Shown piece by piece: positions 34,856 to 43,383 of a DNA stretch of 64,000 nucleotides. Source of the DNA: Acidobacteriota bacterium (GTDB taxonomy: Bacteria > Acidobacteriota > Terriglobia > UBA7540); the NCBI GenBank assembly GCA_023474345.1, contig JAMCXS010000003.1:1-64000 (forward strand). The letters are read 5' to 3'. How positions within the stretch are numbered: position 1 is the first letter of the stretch; every line of letters begins with the position of its first letter. The notes under the pieces were generated by a model that saw only the letters and a list, made by a program, of their open reading frames with translations, searched no databases and was not told where the DNA came from. The position numbers and the translations under genes were made by a program.

Positions 34856-36013
34856 CTACAGTGGAAGTGCAATCCTGGTGGTGGAAACCGCGTTCACCAG
34901 ACGGTCCACCGCTTCATCTGAAAGCTTGGCGGTCACCGAAAGCCGCAAACGGGACTGGCCTTGCGGAACGGTGGGCGGGCGAATGGGGCGGACGGCGAAA
35001 CCGTGCCCTGAAAGCGCTGCGGCGTAATGAATTGCGGTATCATTCCCGCCCAGGATCACCGGCACAATTTGTGTGTCGCTCGTGCCGATGTTGAATCCGG
35101 CTTCTTGTAGCTGCTGGCGCAAGCAAGATGCAAGGCTCTCCAGCCGACGGCGCTCAGCATCGGATTCTGAAATAATTGTCACGGCGCGGCGAATCTGCGC
35201 GGCAAAATACGGCGGCAGCGCCGTGCTGAAGATGAAGGAGCGCGCGCGATTGACGAGATATTGCTTCAGCGTTTCCGCGCAGCACACGAAACCTCCCGCA
35301 GAAGCCAACGCCTTGCCGCAGGGATGAACCGTTGCCAGCACGCGGCGCGTTCCGCCCGCTGCGGCGACCAGTCCGCGCCCTTGCGGCCCGAAGACTCCCG
35401 TTGCATGGGCTTCGTCAACGATCAGTTCCGCGCTGCAGCGCTCCGCGATTTCGAGCAAATCATTCACTGGCGCGCGGTCGCCATCCATGCTAAAAACGCT
35501 TTCTACCACAATAAACTTTTGGCCGGCGGGTGCGTCACTGTGCCGTAGCGCGTTTTCAAGGGAATTGAGATCAAGATGCGGGAAAATCACTTTGCGCGCC
35601 CGGGACAATCGAATGCCGTCAACAATGCTGGCGTGGTTCGCTTGGTCGGAAAAGACGATATCTTCCGGGTGGAGCAGGGCGCTGAGCAGACCGACGTTAG
35701 CCGCGTAGCCCGAGCCAAAGAAAAGCGCCGCCTCGGTCCCGATAAAGCGCGCAAAATCCGCTTCCAGTTCTTCCCAAATCGCCGCATTGCCGGAAAGCAG
35801 CCGCGAGCCGGTAGAGGCAACAGGAAGACCTGCGGCCAAAGCGGCAGTGATAGCCTCTCGCAACCGGGCGTCGGCGGAAACACCCAGGTAATCGTTCGAG
35901 CAAAGGTTGATCCCTTCCATTTGCGCGAGGCGCCGCAGATTCGACTGGGCATCGAGCGCAGCGAGTTCGCTTGCCAGGCGGCGGAGGGTGCCGCTCGAAT
36001 TCGATTTACTCAT
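34856..36013 (-). CDS. bioF: 8-amino-7-oxononanoate synthase
   Basis: 385 residues from ATG 36013, whose ATGAGTAA overlaps the end of bioB by eight bases. The open frame continues 42 codons further into bioB and that extension is ignored. The enzyme condenses pimeloyl-ACP (or -CoA) with alanine in biotin synthesis, using PLP. Marks are [35 protein letters not shown], the cofactor-binding [15 protein letters not shown] and the Schiff-base Lys in [12 protein letters not shown]. Length matches the family. Neither bioA nor bioD is in the window, so the biotin genes are split or lie outside it. A promiscuous acetyltransferase-like activity (KBL type) is unlikely given the bioB neighbour. Confidence 0.93.
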   Translation of the reverse strand: MSKSNSSGTLRRLASELAALDAQSNLRRLAQMEGINLCSNDYLGVSADARLREAITAALAAGLPVASTGSRLLSGNAAIWEELEADFARFIGTEAALFFGSGYAANVGLLSALLHPEDIVFSDQANHASIVDGIRLSRARKVIFPHLDLNSLENALRHSDAPAGQKFIVVESVFSMDGDRAPVNDLLEIAERCSAELIVDEAHATGVFGPQGRGLVAAAGGTRRVLATVHPCGKALASAGGFVCCAETLKQYLVNRARSFIFSTALPPYFAAQIRRAVTIISESDAERRRLESLASCLRQQLQEAGFNIGTSDTQIVPVILGGNDTAIHYAAALSGHGFAVRPIRPPTVPQGQSRLRLSVTAKLSDEAVDRLVNAVSTTRIALPL

Positions 36014-36992
36014 AGCGCATGGGCCGCAAGCCGAGGTCGCGGAAGAGTTGCTCGTCTTCATCAATTTCGGAGTTGGGAGTGGTAAGCAATTTCTCGCCAG
36101 TAAAAATGGAGTTCGCTCCTGCAAGAAAGCAGAGAGCAACCGCTTCGCGCGTGAGCGAATGGCGGCCCGCGCTCAGGCGCACCATGGAGCGAGGCATGAG
36201 CACACGCGCCGTGGCAATAGTCCGGACAAGAATCAGCGGATCAATCGCGGCCGCTTCAGCGAGCGGAGTCCCTTCCACGCGCACCAGCATGTTGATGGGA
36301 ACGCTCTCGGGGTGAGGTTTGAGGCATGCAAGCTGATGGAGCAGGCCGACGCGGTCTTCGTCCGTCTCGCCCATGCCGATAATTCCGCCGCAGCAAACCG
36401 TGATGCCGGCCTTTCGGACGTGTTCGAGCGTCCGCAGACGGTCTTCGTAACGGCGCGTGGTAATGGCCTTGCCGTAATATTCAGGTGAAGTATCCAGGTT
36501 ATGATTGTAAGCCGTCAAGCCAGCGGTGGCCAGGCGTTCGGCTTGTGACGCGGTCAGCATGCCCAGCGTGCAGCAAACTTCCATGCCGAGCGCCGCCACG
36601 CTGCGCACCATTTCCAAAACCGTATCGAAGTCTTTTCCTTCCCTAACTTCTCTCCATGCGGCTCCCATACAGAAGCGGGTTGAGCCTTCGTCCTTCGCCT
36701 GCCGGGCCGTCCGAAGCACTTCATCGACGTCCAGCATGGCAGCGCGTTCCACGCCCGTATCGTAATGCGCGCTCTGCGGGCAATAACCGCAATCTTCCGG
36801 GCAGCCTCCGGTCTTGATCGAAAGCAGGCGGCAGAGTTGGACTTCGCCCGCGTTGTGATGCTGGCGGTGCACCTGCTGCGCGGTAAAGACAAGTTCCAGC
36901 AGAGGTTGCTGGTAGACCGACCGGACATCTTCTCGAGTCCAGTCGTGCCGAACGGTATGGTTTGCTTCATGCATAGTTGCAGATACTTTCAA
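36006..36992 (-). CDS. bioB: Biotin synthase (radical SAM)
   Basis: 328 residues, start at TTG 36992 with AAAGGA seven bases upstream; ATG 36974 is a possible later start. It inserts sulfur into dethiobiotin to make biotin. The radical SAM cluster motif is [10 protein letters not shown], followed by [30 protein letters not shown], and the C-terminal [10 protein letters not shown] holding the Arg ligand of the second Fe-S cluster. All expected segments are present. It is the first gene of a bioB-bioF unit in which the start of bioF overlaps its stop. It is separated from the dehydratase gene upstream by 49 bases, so co-transcription from there is possible. Confidence 0.95.
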   Translation of the reverse strand: MKVSATMHEANHTVRHDWTREDVRSVYQQPLLELVFTAQQVHRQHHNAGEVQLCRLLSIKTGGCPEDCGYCPQSAHYDTGVERAAMLDVDEVLRTARQAKDEGSTRFCMGAAWREVREGKDFDTVLEMVRSVAALGMEVCCTLGMLTASQAERLATAGLTAYNHNLDTSPEYYGKAITTRRYEDRLRTLEHVRKAGITVCCGGIIGMGETDEDRVGLLHQLACLKPHPESVPINMLVRVEGTPLAEAAAIDPLILVRTIATARVLMPRSMVRLSAGRHSLTREAVALCFLAGANSIFTGEKLLTTPNSEIDEDEQLFRDLGLRPMRYE

Positions 36993-37041
36993 ATATTTTT
37001 CCTTTCATACCACCAAATGAGTAAGGGCTGGTTTTCACCCC

Positions 37042-38178
37042 CTACCAGATCAGCGCGACTTGAGCTTGGCCGGACATGACTTCTTCATCCAGGTCGTAAC
37101 CGAATCCGGGCGCGTCGCTCAGTTCGACAAAACCGTTCCGCGGCTGAACGTCGCCTTTCAGCAGCGGTCGGTTTCCATGCACGAAGATGTCCACAAATTC
37201 CGCGCGGGGCGCATTCGGCGTCGCCATAATGAAATGATATGTCGGCGCGCCCACGCCATGAGGAATAACCGGGAGATTGTAAGCGCTTGCCATGGCCGCG
37301 ACCTTCTTCAATTCCGAGACGCCGCCAGCCCGGTAAATATCCGGCTGGAGAATATCCACCGCCCGCTTTTCGATTAAGTCGCGAAATCCGTAGCGTGTGA
37401 ATTCATGCTCGCCGCCCGTAATCATGATGTCTGGCACAGCGTCTTTGATGCGGCGGTAAGAATCAATTTGATCAGGAGGAACGGGCTCCTCGATCCACAG
37501 CACATTGAATTCCCTCACGGCGTTGGCAAGCGCGATGGCGTACCGCACGTCCATCGCCATGTAGCAATCGAGCATGATGTCGCCGTCAGTACCGATCAGT
37601 TCGCGCGTCTTACGAACCATTTCGACATTCTTGCGCAGGCCTTCTTTCCCATCAGCCGGCCCGAATAGGACCGCCAACTTCACGTCGTGGAAACCCTCTT
37701 CCAGATGGCGCTCCGTCAAATTGCCGGTTACGTAGGCCGGGATCTTCTCTTTGGTTTTGCCCCCGATTAAATTGAAAACGGGCTGCCCAAGCGCTTTGCC
37801 GACCAAGTCCCACAGAGCGATGTCGATACCGCTGATCACGTTGATGACAAGCCCCCGCCGGCCGTAAAACTGCGAAGCCCGATACATCTGTTCCCACAGC
37901 AACTCGACGTCAAAAGGGTTCTGCCCGATCAGCAGGCTTTTGAATTGATCCTCAATGATGACGGGCGCCACTTTAGCCTTGCCTCCGCCCACGGTTCCGA
38001 GCCCGCGAATGCCCTCGTCGGTGTCAATCACCACGACGGCCGTTGTCATGGGACCATACCAACTGGACCGCTTTTCGCGGTACAGCGGATAAATCGACAT
38101 TGGGTTGGCGATCAGGCCCTCGTTCAGCCATGAAGAGGCCATTTGGACTGGCAAAGCCCTGACGTCTGTGATTCGCAA
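37042..38178 (-). CDS. rhmD: L-rhamnonate dehydratase-like enolase-superfamily enzyme
   Basis: 378 residues, start at ATG 38178. The enzyme would convert L-rhamnonate or a related aldonate to its 2-keto-3-deoxy acid. The N-terminal capping domain is followed by the barrel with a DCYMAMDVRYA metal-ligand strand, WIEEPVPPDQ and ITGGEHEFTRYGF for the next two ligands, and the catalytic His region VIPHGVGAPTYHF. The segments IANPMSIYP, GLVINVISGIDIALWDL and DILQPDIYRAGG match L-rhamnonate dehydratases better than gluconate or mandelate enzymes. It lies between a glycoside hydrolase and biotin genes, so its pathway partners are probably outside the window or in the sugar-acid cluster. A close relative acting on another 6-deoxy aldonate is the main alternative. 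Confidence 0.75.
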   Translation of the reverse strand: MRITDVRALPVQMASSWLNEGLIANPMSIYPLYREKRSSWYGPMTTAVVVIDTDEGIRGLGTVGGGKAKVAPVIIEDQFKSLLIGQNPFDVELLWEQMYRASQFYGRRGLVINVISGIDIALWDLVGKALGQPVFNLIGGKTKEKIPAYVTGNLTERHLEEGFHDVKLAVLFGPADGKEGLRKNVEMVRKTRELIGTDGDIMLDCYMAMDVRYAIALANAVREFNVLWIEEPVPPDQIDSYRRIKDAVPDIMITGGEHEFTRYGFRDLIEKRAVDILQPDIYRAGGVSELKKVAAMASAYNLPVIPHGVGAPTYHFIMATPNAPRAEFVDIFVHGNRPLLKGDVQPRNGFVELSDAPGFGYDLDEEVMSGQAQVALIW

Positions 38179-38262
38179 ACAGGAATCCTCCCCCCTATCT
38201 CAGAAAGCTAATCTTAGTACAGCACGATGCCCTCATCAGGTCATCAGCAACGGAAAATCCCT

Positions 38263-39792
38263 TTATTGTGGCAAGGTAACTACCGCTACTGCAAACCCCT
38301 TCAAGATGATCGTGTCGCCCGTCAGGCGAACGGAAGCGGGCGGCTCATCGCCCGTGCTCTGATCCACGTACTCCTCGGTGGCCTGCGCTCCGCCGGGAAG
38401 AGTAATCTCGATATCCCGGTTGCGTTTGTTGATCAGCAAAACCTTGTGCTCACCTGCGGGAGTCAAAAAGCCCTGCGCGTACATCGCGGGGGAACGAAAG
38501 GAAGTCGGAACCAGCTTGTCGCCCGGGCCAAAGTTGTCTCGGAGAAGCTTCAACACCCAGCCGCGAGCGTTTAGTTGGCCGGTTTCCCAGTTCACCATGG
38601 AGACGCTGGGGAATTGCGACGGGTAACCCACCAGTTGGGATTCTCCCGCCACGTTGATGCCAAGCAGGCTGAGCCGCGCGTAAAGGTAGGCATACATGGC
38701 GGCGCAAAGGTTCCAATAGGAATCGGGAATCGGCTTGCGAGGGACGACGTTGTCATTCGGCAAAATCGACCCCATCTCGTCGATGGTGGTTTTGGTTTCC
38801 GGCGACAAGCGCTTGCGGATCGCTTCGATATAGCGGACTTGGTCCAGGAAACCATCGGCCTGCGAAAAGAACGTATACGGCCACGCGTCGACGCTTTCGT
38901 CAGGGTATGGGGAAGCATAAAAGTGATAGGAAATCATGTCCAGGGGCACGCCGGGCTTGTGGTTCTTGTGGTTCAAGAAGTATTCGAAATATTCGGGAAC
39001 AGGATCATAAAAGCTGGAAGACGGTGATGTCCCTGCTAACGCCAGGCCTACGAATTTCATCTGGGGATCCACTTTGCGAATGGCGGTCACGATCGCGTCG
39101 TAAATATGCGTGTAAAACTCCGGGGACATCTTGTGTTCGGAATCAACTTCGTTCAGCACTTCCCAGTAAGCGATCTTGTAATAGTGGCCGGACTCGTGGC
39201 GCTTGCCGTATTCATCCGTGAACCCGCCCTTCGTGTACCAACTCACGAGGCGCGCGTAATAATCCGCCACTTCCTTCATGCTGGGATCACGAAGTTCGGT
39301 GCCCTGCTCATAGCGCCAATCGACTTGGTCAGGATTCACGGGGTAGGGCACTGGCTTCGGCGTCTTGAACATCCATTGCGGAATGGTGCTAAAATTCAAA
39401 ATCACCGAGTGCCCCGCAGTGGCGTTCATAAAATCTTCGGTCATGGGATCGATCAACGAAAAGTTCCAGGAAGTCTTTCCGTTTTCTGGCGGTTCGAGTT
39501 CTGCCACCGCCAGCTTTGGGTACGGCAGCCAGGGAACATAACGCACGTAATCGCATTTGAGTTCCTTTAAGTCCTGGAATACCTGATTGTGAATAGGGGA
39601 ACCCCGTCGCAGCAGGGGGTTGACCACCACCTGGAGGGTGGCCGTGGTCCGGGAAACACGCTCAACGCGCGACCAATCCACTTTGACCGCAACAGGCGGG
39701 GCAGCAATAACCGTACTGCTCCACAGAATTAACACCAGCAGGGGAGCCCACACAGACTGACGAGGCTGAAACTTTTCATTTGAATGACTCAT
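38263..39792 (-). CDS. Secreted clan GH-A glycoside hydrolase (GH39/GH5-like)
   Basis: 509 residues from ATG 39792, with AAGGAG seven bases upstream; the open frame extends 11 codons further. A signal peptide (SVWAPLLVLILWSSTVIAAP) precedes a TIM barrel. KIAYWEVLNEVD carries the N-E acid/base pair typical of clan GH-A, and TKTTIDEMGS carries the candidate nucleophile Glu. A small beta-domain at the end (LLINKRNRDIEITLP) is often seen in GH39 or GH30-type enzymes. Likely substrate: xylan, mannan or another plant polysaccharide. It lies 162 bases after the GH2 gene on the same strand, so the two may act together. Confidence 0.75.
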   Translation of the reverse strand: MSHSNEKFQPRQSVWAPLLVLILWSSTVIAAPPVAVKVDWSRVERVSRTTATLQVVVNPLLRRGSPIHNQVFQDLKELKCDYVRYVPWLPYPKLAVAELEPPENGKTSWNFSLIDPMTEDFMNATAGHSVILNFSTIPQWMFKTPKPVPYPVNPDQVDWRYEQGTELRDPSMKEVADYYARLVSWYTKGGFTDEYGKRHESGHYYKIAYWEVLNEVDSEHKMSPEFYTHIYDAIVTAIRKVDPQMKFVGLALAGTSPSSSFYDPVPEYFEYFLNHKNHKPGVPLDMISYHFYASPYPDESVDAWPYTFFSQADGFLDQVRYIEAIRKRLSPETKTTIDEMGSILPNDNVVPRKPIPDSYWNLCAAMYAYLYARLSLLGINVAGESQLVGYPSQFPSVSMVNWETGQLNARGWVLKLLRDNFGPGDKLVPTSFRSPAMYAQGFLTPAGEHKVLLINKRNRDIEITLPGGAQATEEYVDQSTGDEPPASVRLTGDTIILKGFAVAVVTLPQ

Positions 39793-39954
39793 CACCTGAC
39801 TCCTTTTGAAGAAATCACGGCCCACCCGAAAGCCGGGGGCGGCTGAACGTTTCTCAGCCGCAAGATACTGGGAGACCCAAAACTTTGACGATTGCTACTA
39901 ATATCTGCTTGGAATTGTAATGCCCTTTGTGTACCGCACCGCGCGAAACTATAT

Positions 39955-42468
39955 TTATGCCACGGCAGGCCGGAGCGCCACTTCTTCGCATTGGATTGTA
40001 ACCGTGGCAGGCTCGAGTTCGGGTGACGTTGCCCGTATATTGATCTCTCCGGCTTGCTTATTGGATTGGACGATCGCTACGCACAGTCCGTTAAAAGCCC
40101 TTCGCTCGCTGGCTTTGTCGGCCTCGTGGCTGCTCGGATCGCCGTTGCCCACGCCGATGATTTTGCCGTTGCCGGCGATCTGGAACGTAATCAGGTTGTC
40201 GGCCACCGGGACCACACACCCGTTCGAGTCCACTACGCTCACGGCAATAACCGAAACGTCCTCGCCGTCCGCCGCGATCCGCTGCCGGTCCGGCTGGAGC
40301 ACGATTTTCGCCGGGGCTCCCGTTGTTTCCCTCCGGGCCGTAAGTACATGCTGGCCGCCTTGGTAGCCCCGGGCTTCAATGACTCCGGGCGTGTACTTCA
40401 CCTTCCAGTCGACGTGCGAGTCGCGCTGCATGGTCTGCGCGCCTAGGCTTTTCCCGTTAAACAACAGCTCGACCTTCTCGATGTTGCTGTAGCACCAGAC
40501 ATCGATTTCCTGTCCCTCCTTGCCGGGCCAGTTCCAATGTGGGAAAAGGTGCAAAACAGGTTTGTCGCCCCACCACGACTTAAAGTAATAAAAGTTGTCC
40601 TTGGGGAAACCGCAGGTGTCCATAATCCCAAACTGGGAACTGATGCAGGGCCATCCATAAGGCGTGGGTTCGCCGCGATAATCGAAGCCTGTCCACACAA
40701 AGGCGCCAGACAGGAACGCTCGATCGTCATAGGTTGGCCACCACCCTTCGGCTGGCGTCGGCCAATGGTCACGAATGCTCAAGTCGTAAGACCAAACGTA
40801 GCCTTTCACCTTATCGTTCGAATAGATGCCGCGCGTGGACACGGTGCTTCCATCCTCTGACCCGATACAGGGCTTGGTGGGAAACTCCCGGTGAAAGTCA
40901 TCGATCATATAGTTATATTCTTGATTGGCGTGGTAATTGAAGCCCTGGACGTCCACCACGGCGGAGATCCCTTTCCCCCAGCCGCCGCTCATGGCTTGCG
41001 TAATCGGGCGGGTTGGATCGAGACGCTTGATCAGCCTTTTCATGGATGCACAAACCCGCGCCCCCCGCTCCGTGCCTTGCTCAGGCTCTTCATTGCCGGT
41101 GGACCACAAGATAACACTCGGATGGTTGCGGTCCCGGCGAACCAAGCGGCTCAACTGGCTGAGACCTTCCGGTGACGACGAAAACATGCGCGTCTCATCC
41201 ATCACCAGCATCCCGAGCCGGTCGCAAGCGTCCATCAATTCGGGCGTGGGCGCGTTGTGCGACGTGCGAAGGCCGTTCGAGCTCATCTCCTTGAGCTTCG
41301 CGATGCGGTAATACTGAAGCCGGTCAGGCAAGGCAATGCCCACCCCGGCATGATCCTGGTGATTGCACGTTCCCTTAACCTTCACAGATTTGCCGTTCAG
41401 GAAGAAGCCCTTGTCAGGGTCGAAGCGGATGGTCCGGATGCCGAAGGGCGTCTCGTAGCGGTCAACCGTCGTGCCGTCGGCTTCGAGCGTCGTCACCAAC
41501 CTGTACATGTGCGGTGTTTCGATCGACCAGAGCCGCGGATTACTGACCTGAGCCTTCTGCTTGATTTCCCTGCGTCTCCAGCCCGGAATCGAGCCCATCG
41601 CGGAACGGACCGTGGTGACAACTTTTCCATCCGCATCGAGAACCGTGGAAACCACCTGACATTCGGCCCTGTGGTCCTGGGCATTACTGACTTCCGTCGA
41701 AATCGCGACCGTCGCCGCACTGCCCCGCACTTCGGAGGTCACGAAGGTCCCCCACTGCGGAATATGCACAGAGTTTGTTTTTACCAGCCAGACGTGCCGG
41801 TAAATTCCCGCCCCCTCGTACCACCATCCCTCGAATTCGGTGGCATCGACTCGCACCACCAGAACGTTCTTGCCGCCATAGTTGGCATCGTCGGTGATGT
41901 CGTAAGCGAAAGGAGCGTAACCGCTCATATTCCGCCCAAGGAAGTTGCCATTGAGCGCGGCCAACGAGTCACGGAAAACTCCGTCGAACTCAATGCTGAG
42001 GCGTTTGCCCAAATCGCTTGCAGGTATATCAAATACACGGCGATACCACCCGATGCTGGTTGCCGGGTAAGTTCTGCCGAGCGGCTTTGAACCGTGGCCG
42101 GTAAGCCATGGGTCCTCGTGGAAAGGCAGTTCTACCGCCCAATCGTGAGGAAGGTCGATGGCGCGCCAGTCACTGTCGTCAAAATCCGGACGCGAAGGTT
42201 TAAAGAAGTCACCCGTCTTCTGGAACTCCCGGTCCCGGCCAAAATCAAAGTCCTGGGAAGGATCGTCCGCGTTGCCCAAGTGGAAGCGCCATCCAAAATC
42301 GAGCAATGCCCGTTGGCGCGGTGAAGCCGTTGAAGCGGGCTGCCCCGCAGTTGGTGCAGAAGCGTTCTGAGCCCGCATCATGCCCACGGTTTCGGGCAAA
42401 AGGGAGGTGACGCCTGCCGAAGCCGCGATGCCCGTCTTTAAGAAATTGCGCCTTGTCCACTTGGGCAT
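39955..42468 (-). CDS. Tat-exported GH2 beta-galactosidase-type enzyme
   Basis: 837 residues from ATG 42468, with GGGAG eight bases upstream; 17 extra codons of the open frame are not needed. A twin-arginine signal (TRRNFLKTGIAASAGVTSLLP) is followed by the GH2 sugar-binding domain (WRAIDLPHDWAVE, GWYRRVFDIP), the immunoglobulin-like domain and the TIM barrel. The acid/base Glu lies in WSTGNEEPEQ (about residue 460) and the nucleophile in CIGSEDGST (about 538). Additional beta-domains follow (EIDVWCYSNIEKVELLFNG). The enzyme would remove beta-galactosyl or related residues in the periplasm. The organisation matches other exported GH2 enzymes of polysaccharide degraders. Confidence 0.88.
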   Translation of the reverse strand: MPKWTRRNFLKTGIAASAGVTSLLPETVGMMRAQNASAPTAGQPASTASPRQRALLDFGWRFHLGNADDPSQDFDFGRDREFQKTGDFFKPSRPDFDDSDWRAIDLPHDWAVELPFHEDPWLTGHGSKPLGRTYPATSIGWYRRVFDIPASDLGKRLSIEFDGVFRDSLAALNGNFLGRNMSGYAPFAYDITDDANYGGKNVLVVRVDATEFEGWWYEGAGIYRHVWLVKTNSVHIPQWGTFVTSEVRGSAATVAISTEVSNAQDHRAECQVVSTVLDADGKVVTTVRSAMGSIPGWRRREIKQKAQVSNPRLWSIETPHMYRLVTTLEADGTTVDRYETPFGIRTIRFDPDKGFFLNGKSVKVKGTCNHQDHAGVGIALPDRLQYYRIAKLKEMSSNGLRTSHNAPTPELMDACDRLGMLVMDETRMFSSSPEGLSQLSRLVRRDRNHPSVILWSTGNEEPEQGTERGARVCASMKRLIKRLDPTRPITQAMSGGWGKGISAVVDVQGFNYHANQEYNYMIDDFHREFPTKPCIGSEDGSTVSTRGIYSNDKVKGYVWSYDLSIRDHWPTPAEGWWPTYDDRAFLSGAFVWTGFDYRGEPTPYGWPCISSQFGIMDTCGFPKDNFYYFKSWWGDKPVLHLFPHWNWPGKEGQEIDVWCYSNIEKVELLFNGKSLGAQTMQRDSHVDWKVKYTPGVIEARGYQGGQHVLTARRETTGAPAKIVLQPDRQRIAADGEDVSVIAVSVVDSNGCVVPVADNLITFQIAGNGKIIGVGNGDPSSHEADKASERRAFNGLCVAIVQSNKQAGEINIRATSPELEPATVTIQCEEVALRPAVA

Positions 42469-42558
42469 TTGATTCGCTCCCGGTCGATGTGAGATCCGGG
42501 CCTTGCCAGACCGTTCCACCTTCCGGCTAAGGCCACGCAGGGCCCAATAAGGTGCTCA

Positions 42559-42586
42559 ATTATATAACTCCCCCAGCCACAAGCAA
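42559..42586 (-). promoter_or_regulatory. Candidate promoter of the GH2 gene
   Basis: On the minus strand TTGCTT (42586-42581), a 16-base spacer, and a perfect TATAAT (42564-42559) lie about 90 bases before the chosen start. The -10 box is strong, the -35 box weak. It is placed back to back with the candidate ccm promoter. Confidence 0.45.
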
Positions 42587-42717
42587 CGAATAATCTGCAA
42601 ACGGCACCGCCAAAACAGGCCATTGGCGAGTGCCGAAGCTGACAGGAAAAGCAGGAAGTCTGCCAGAGCGCTGAGCCTTGGTCCGAATCAGGATACCCAC
42701 CGAACGAGCAAATTCCA

Positions 42718-42746
42718 TTGACGAGGATTGTGAGAAAGTGCACAAT
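42718..42746 (+). promoter_or_regulatory. Candidate promoter of the ccm operon
   Basis: TTGACG (42718-42723), a 17-base spacer and CACAAT (42741-42746) face the ccmE start 97 bases downstream. Five of six and four of six bases match the sigma-70 consensus. The spacing is optimal. Confidence 0.45.
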
Positions 42747-42843
42747 TATTGTTTGAGCCTGTGAAAGAAGAAAGAGCAGTAAAGAATGGCTTAGCCTCTT
42801 GCGGGAAGGGGGCATACGGCTCCTGGGGCGAAGGTTAAAGCGT

Positions 42844-43287
42844 ATGGGCAATAAGAGGGTGAAGTTTGGAATTGGGGTAGCCATCATTCTGGCGCTGGTG
42901 GTTTGGGAGGCCATTTCGGGCTTCGAACAGTCCAAAACATACTATGTAACAGTAAAGGAACTGACCAGCGGCAAAGTTTCCCACCAGCACGTACGCGTCG
43001 GTGGCACGATTGCGCCCGGAAGCATTCAGCGAAATGGGGAGACTTTGACCTTTCGGCTTTCGCAGGACAAAGACTCAATTCCGGTTACCTACATTGGCAC
43101 GGCTACCCTCCCGGACGATTTCAAGGGTGGCGCAAAGGCCATCGTTGAGGGGAGTTACCTGGCCGATGGGACATTCCGCGCTGAAAGTGTCCAGGCAAAG
43201 TGTGCCTCCAAGTATCGAGCCATGCCCCCCGCACCGAAGCAAGCGACGGAAAGTTCCAAGGTGGCTTCATACGCTGTGCCTAAGTAG
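42844..43287 (+). CDS. ccmE: Cytochrome c maturation heme chaperone CcmE, cysteine-type
   Basis: 147 residues from ATG 42844, with AAGG upstream; a longer open frame starting at 42799 is less likely. CcmE is a membrane-anchored periplasmic protein that carries heme to the CcmF/H ligation site. An N-terminal membrane segment (about 8-25) precedes the OB-fold (TYYVTVKELTSG, HVRVGGTIAPGSI, PVTYIGTATLPDDFKGG, IVEGSYLADGTF). The usual covalent heme-binding HxxxY is replaced by CASKY (Cys 120, Tyr 124). A cysteine form of CcmE is known from archaea and some sulfate reducers. It starts the ccm operon, 96 bases before ccmF. Confidence 0.85.
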   Translation: MGNKRVKFGIGVAIILALVVWEAISGFEQSKTYYVTVKELTSGKVSHQHVRVGGTIAPGSIQRNGETLTFRLSQDKDSIPVTYIGTATLPDDFKGGAKAIVEGSYLADGTFRAESVQAKCASKYRAMPPAPKQATESSKVASYAVPK

Positions 43288-43383
43288 CGTGGAAGTTGAG
43301 ATTAGCCCGATTTTATCCTTCATAGTCACCCTCTCGTTTGATTTCGTGACCTAGGTATCTGGGGCGAAGGGAGCGTACCAGTA

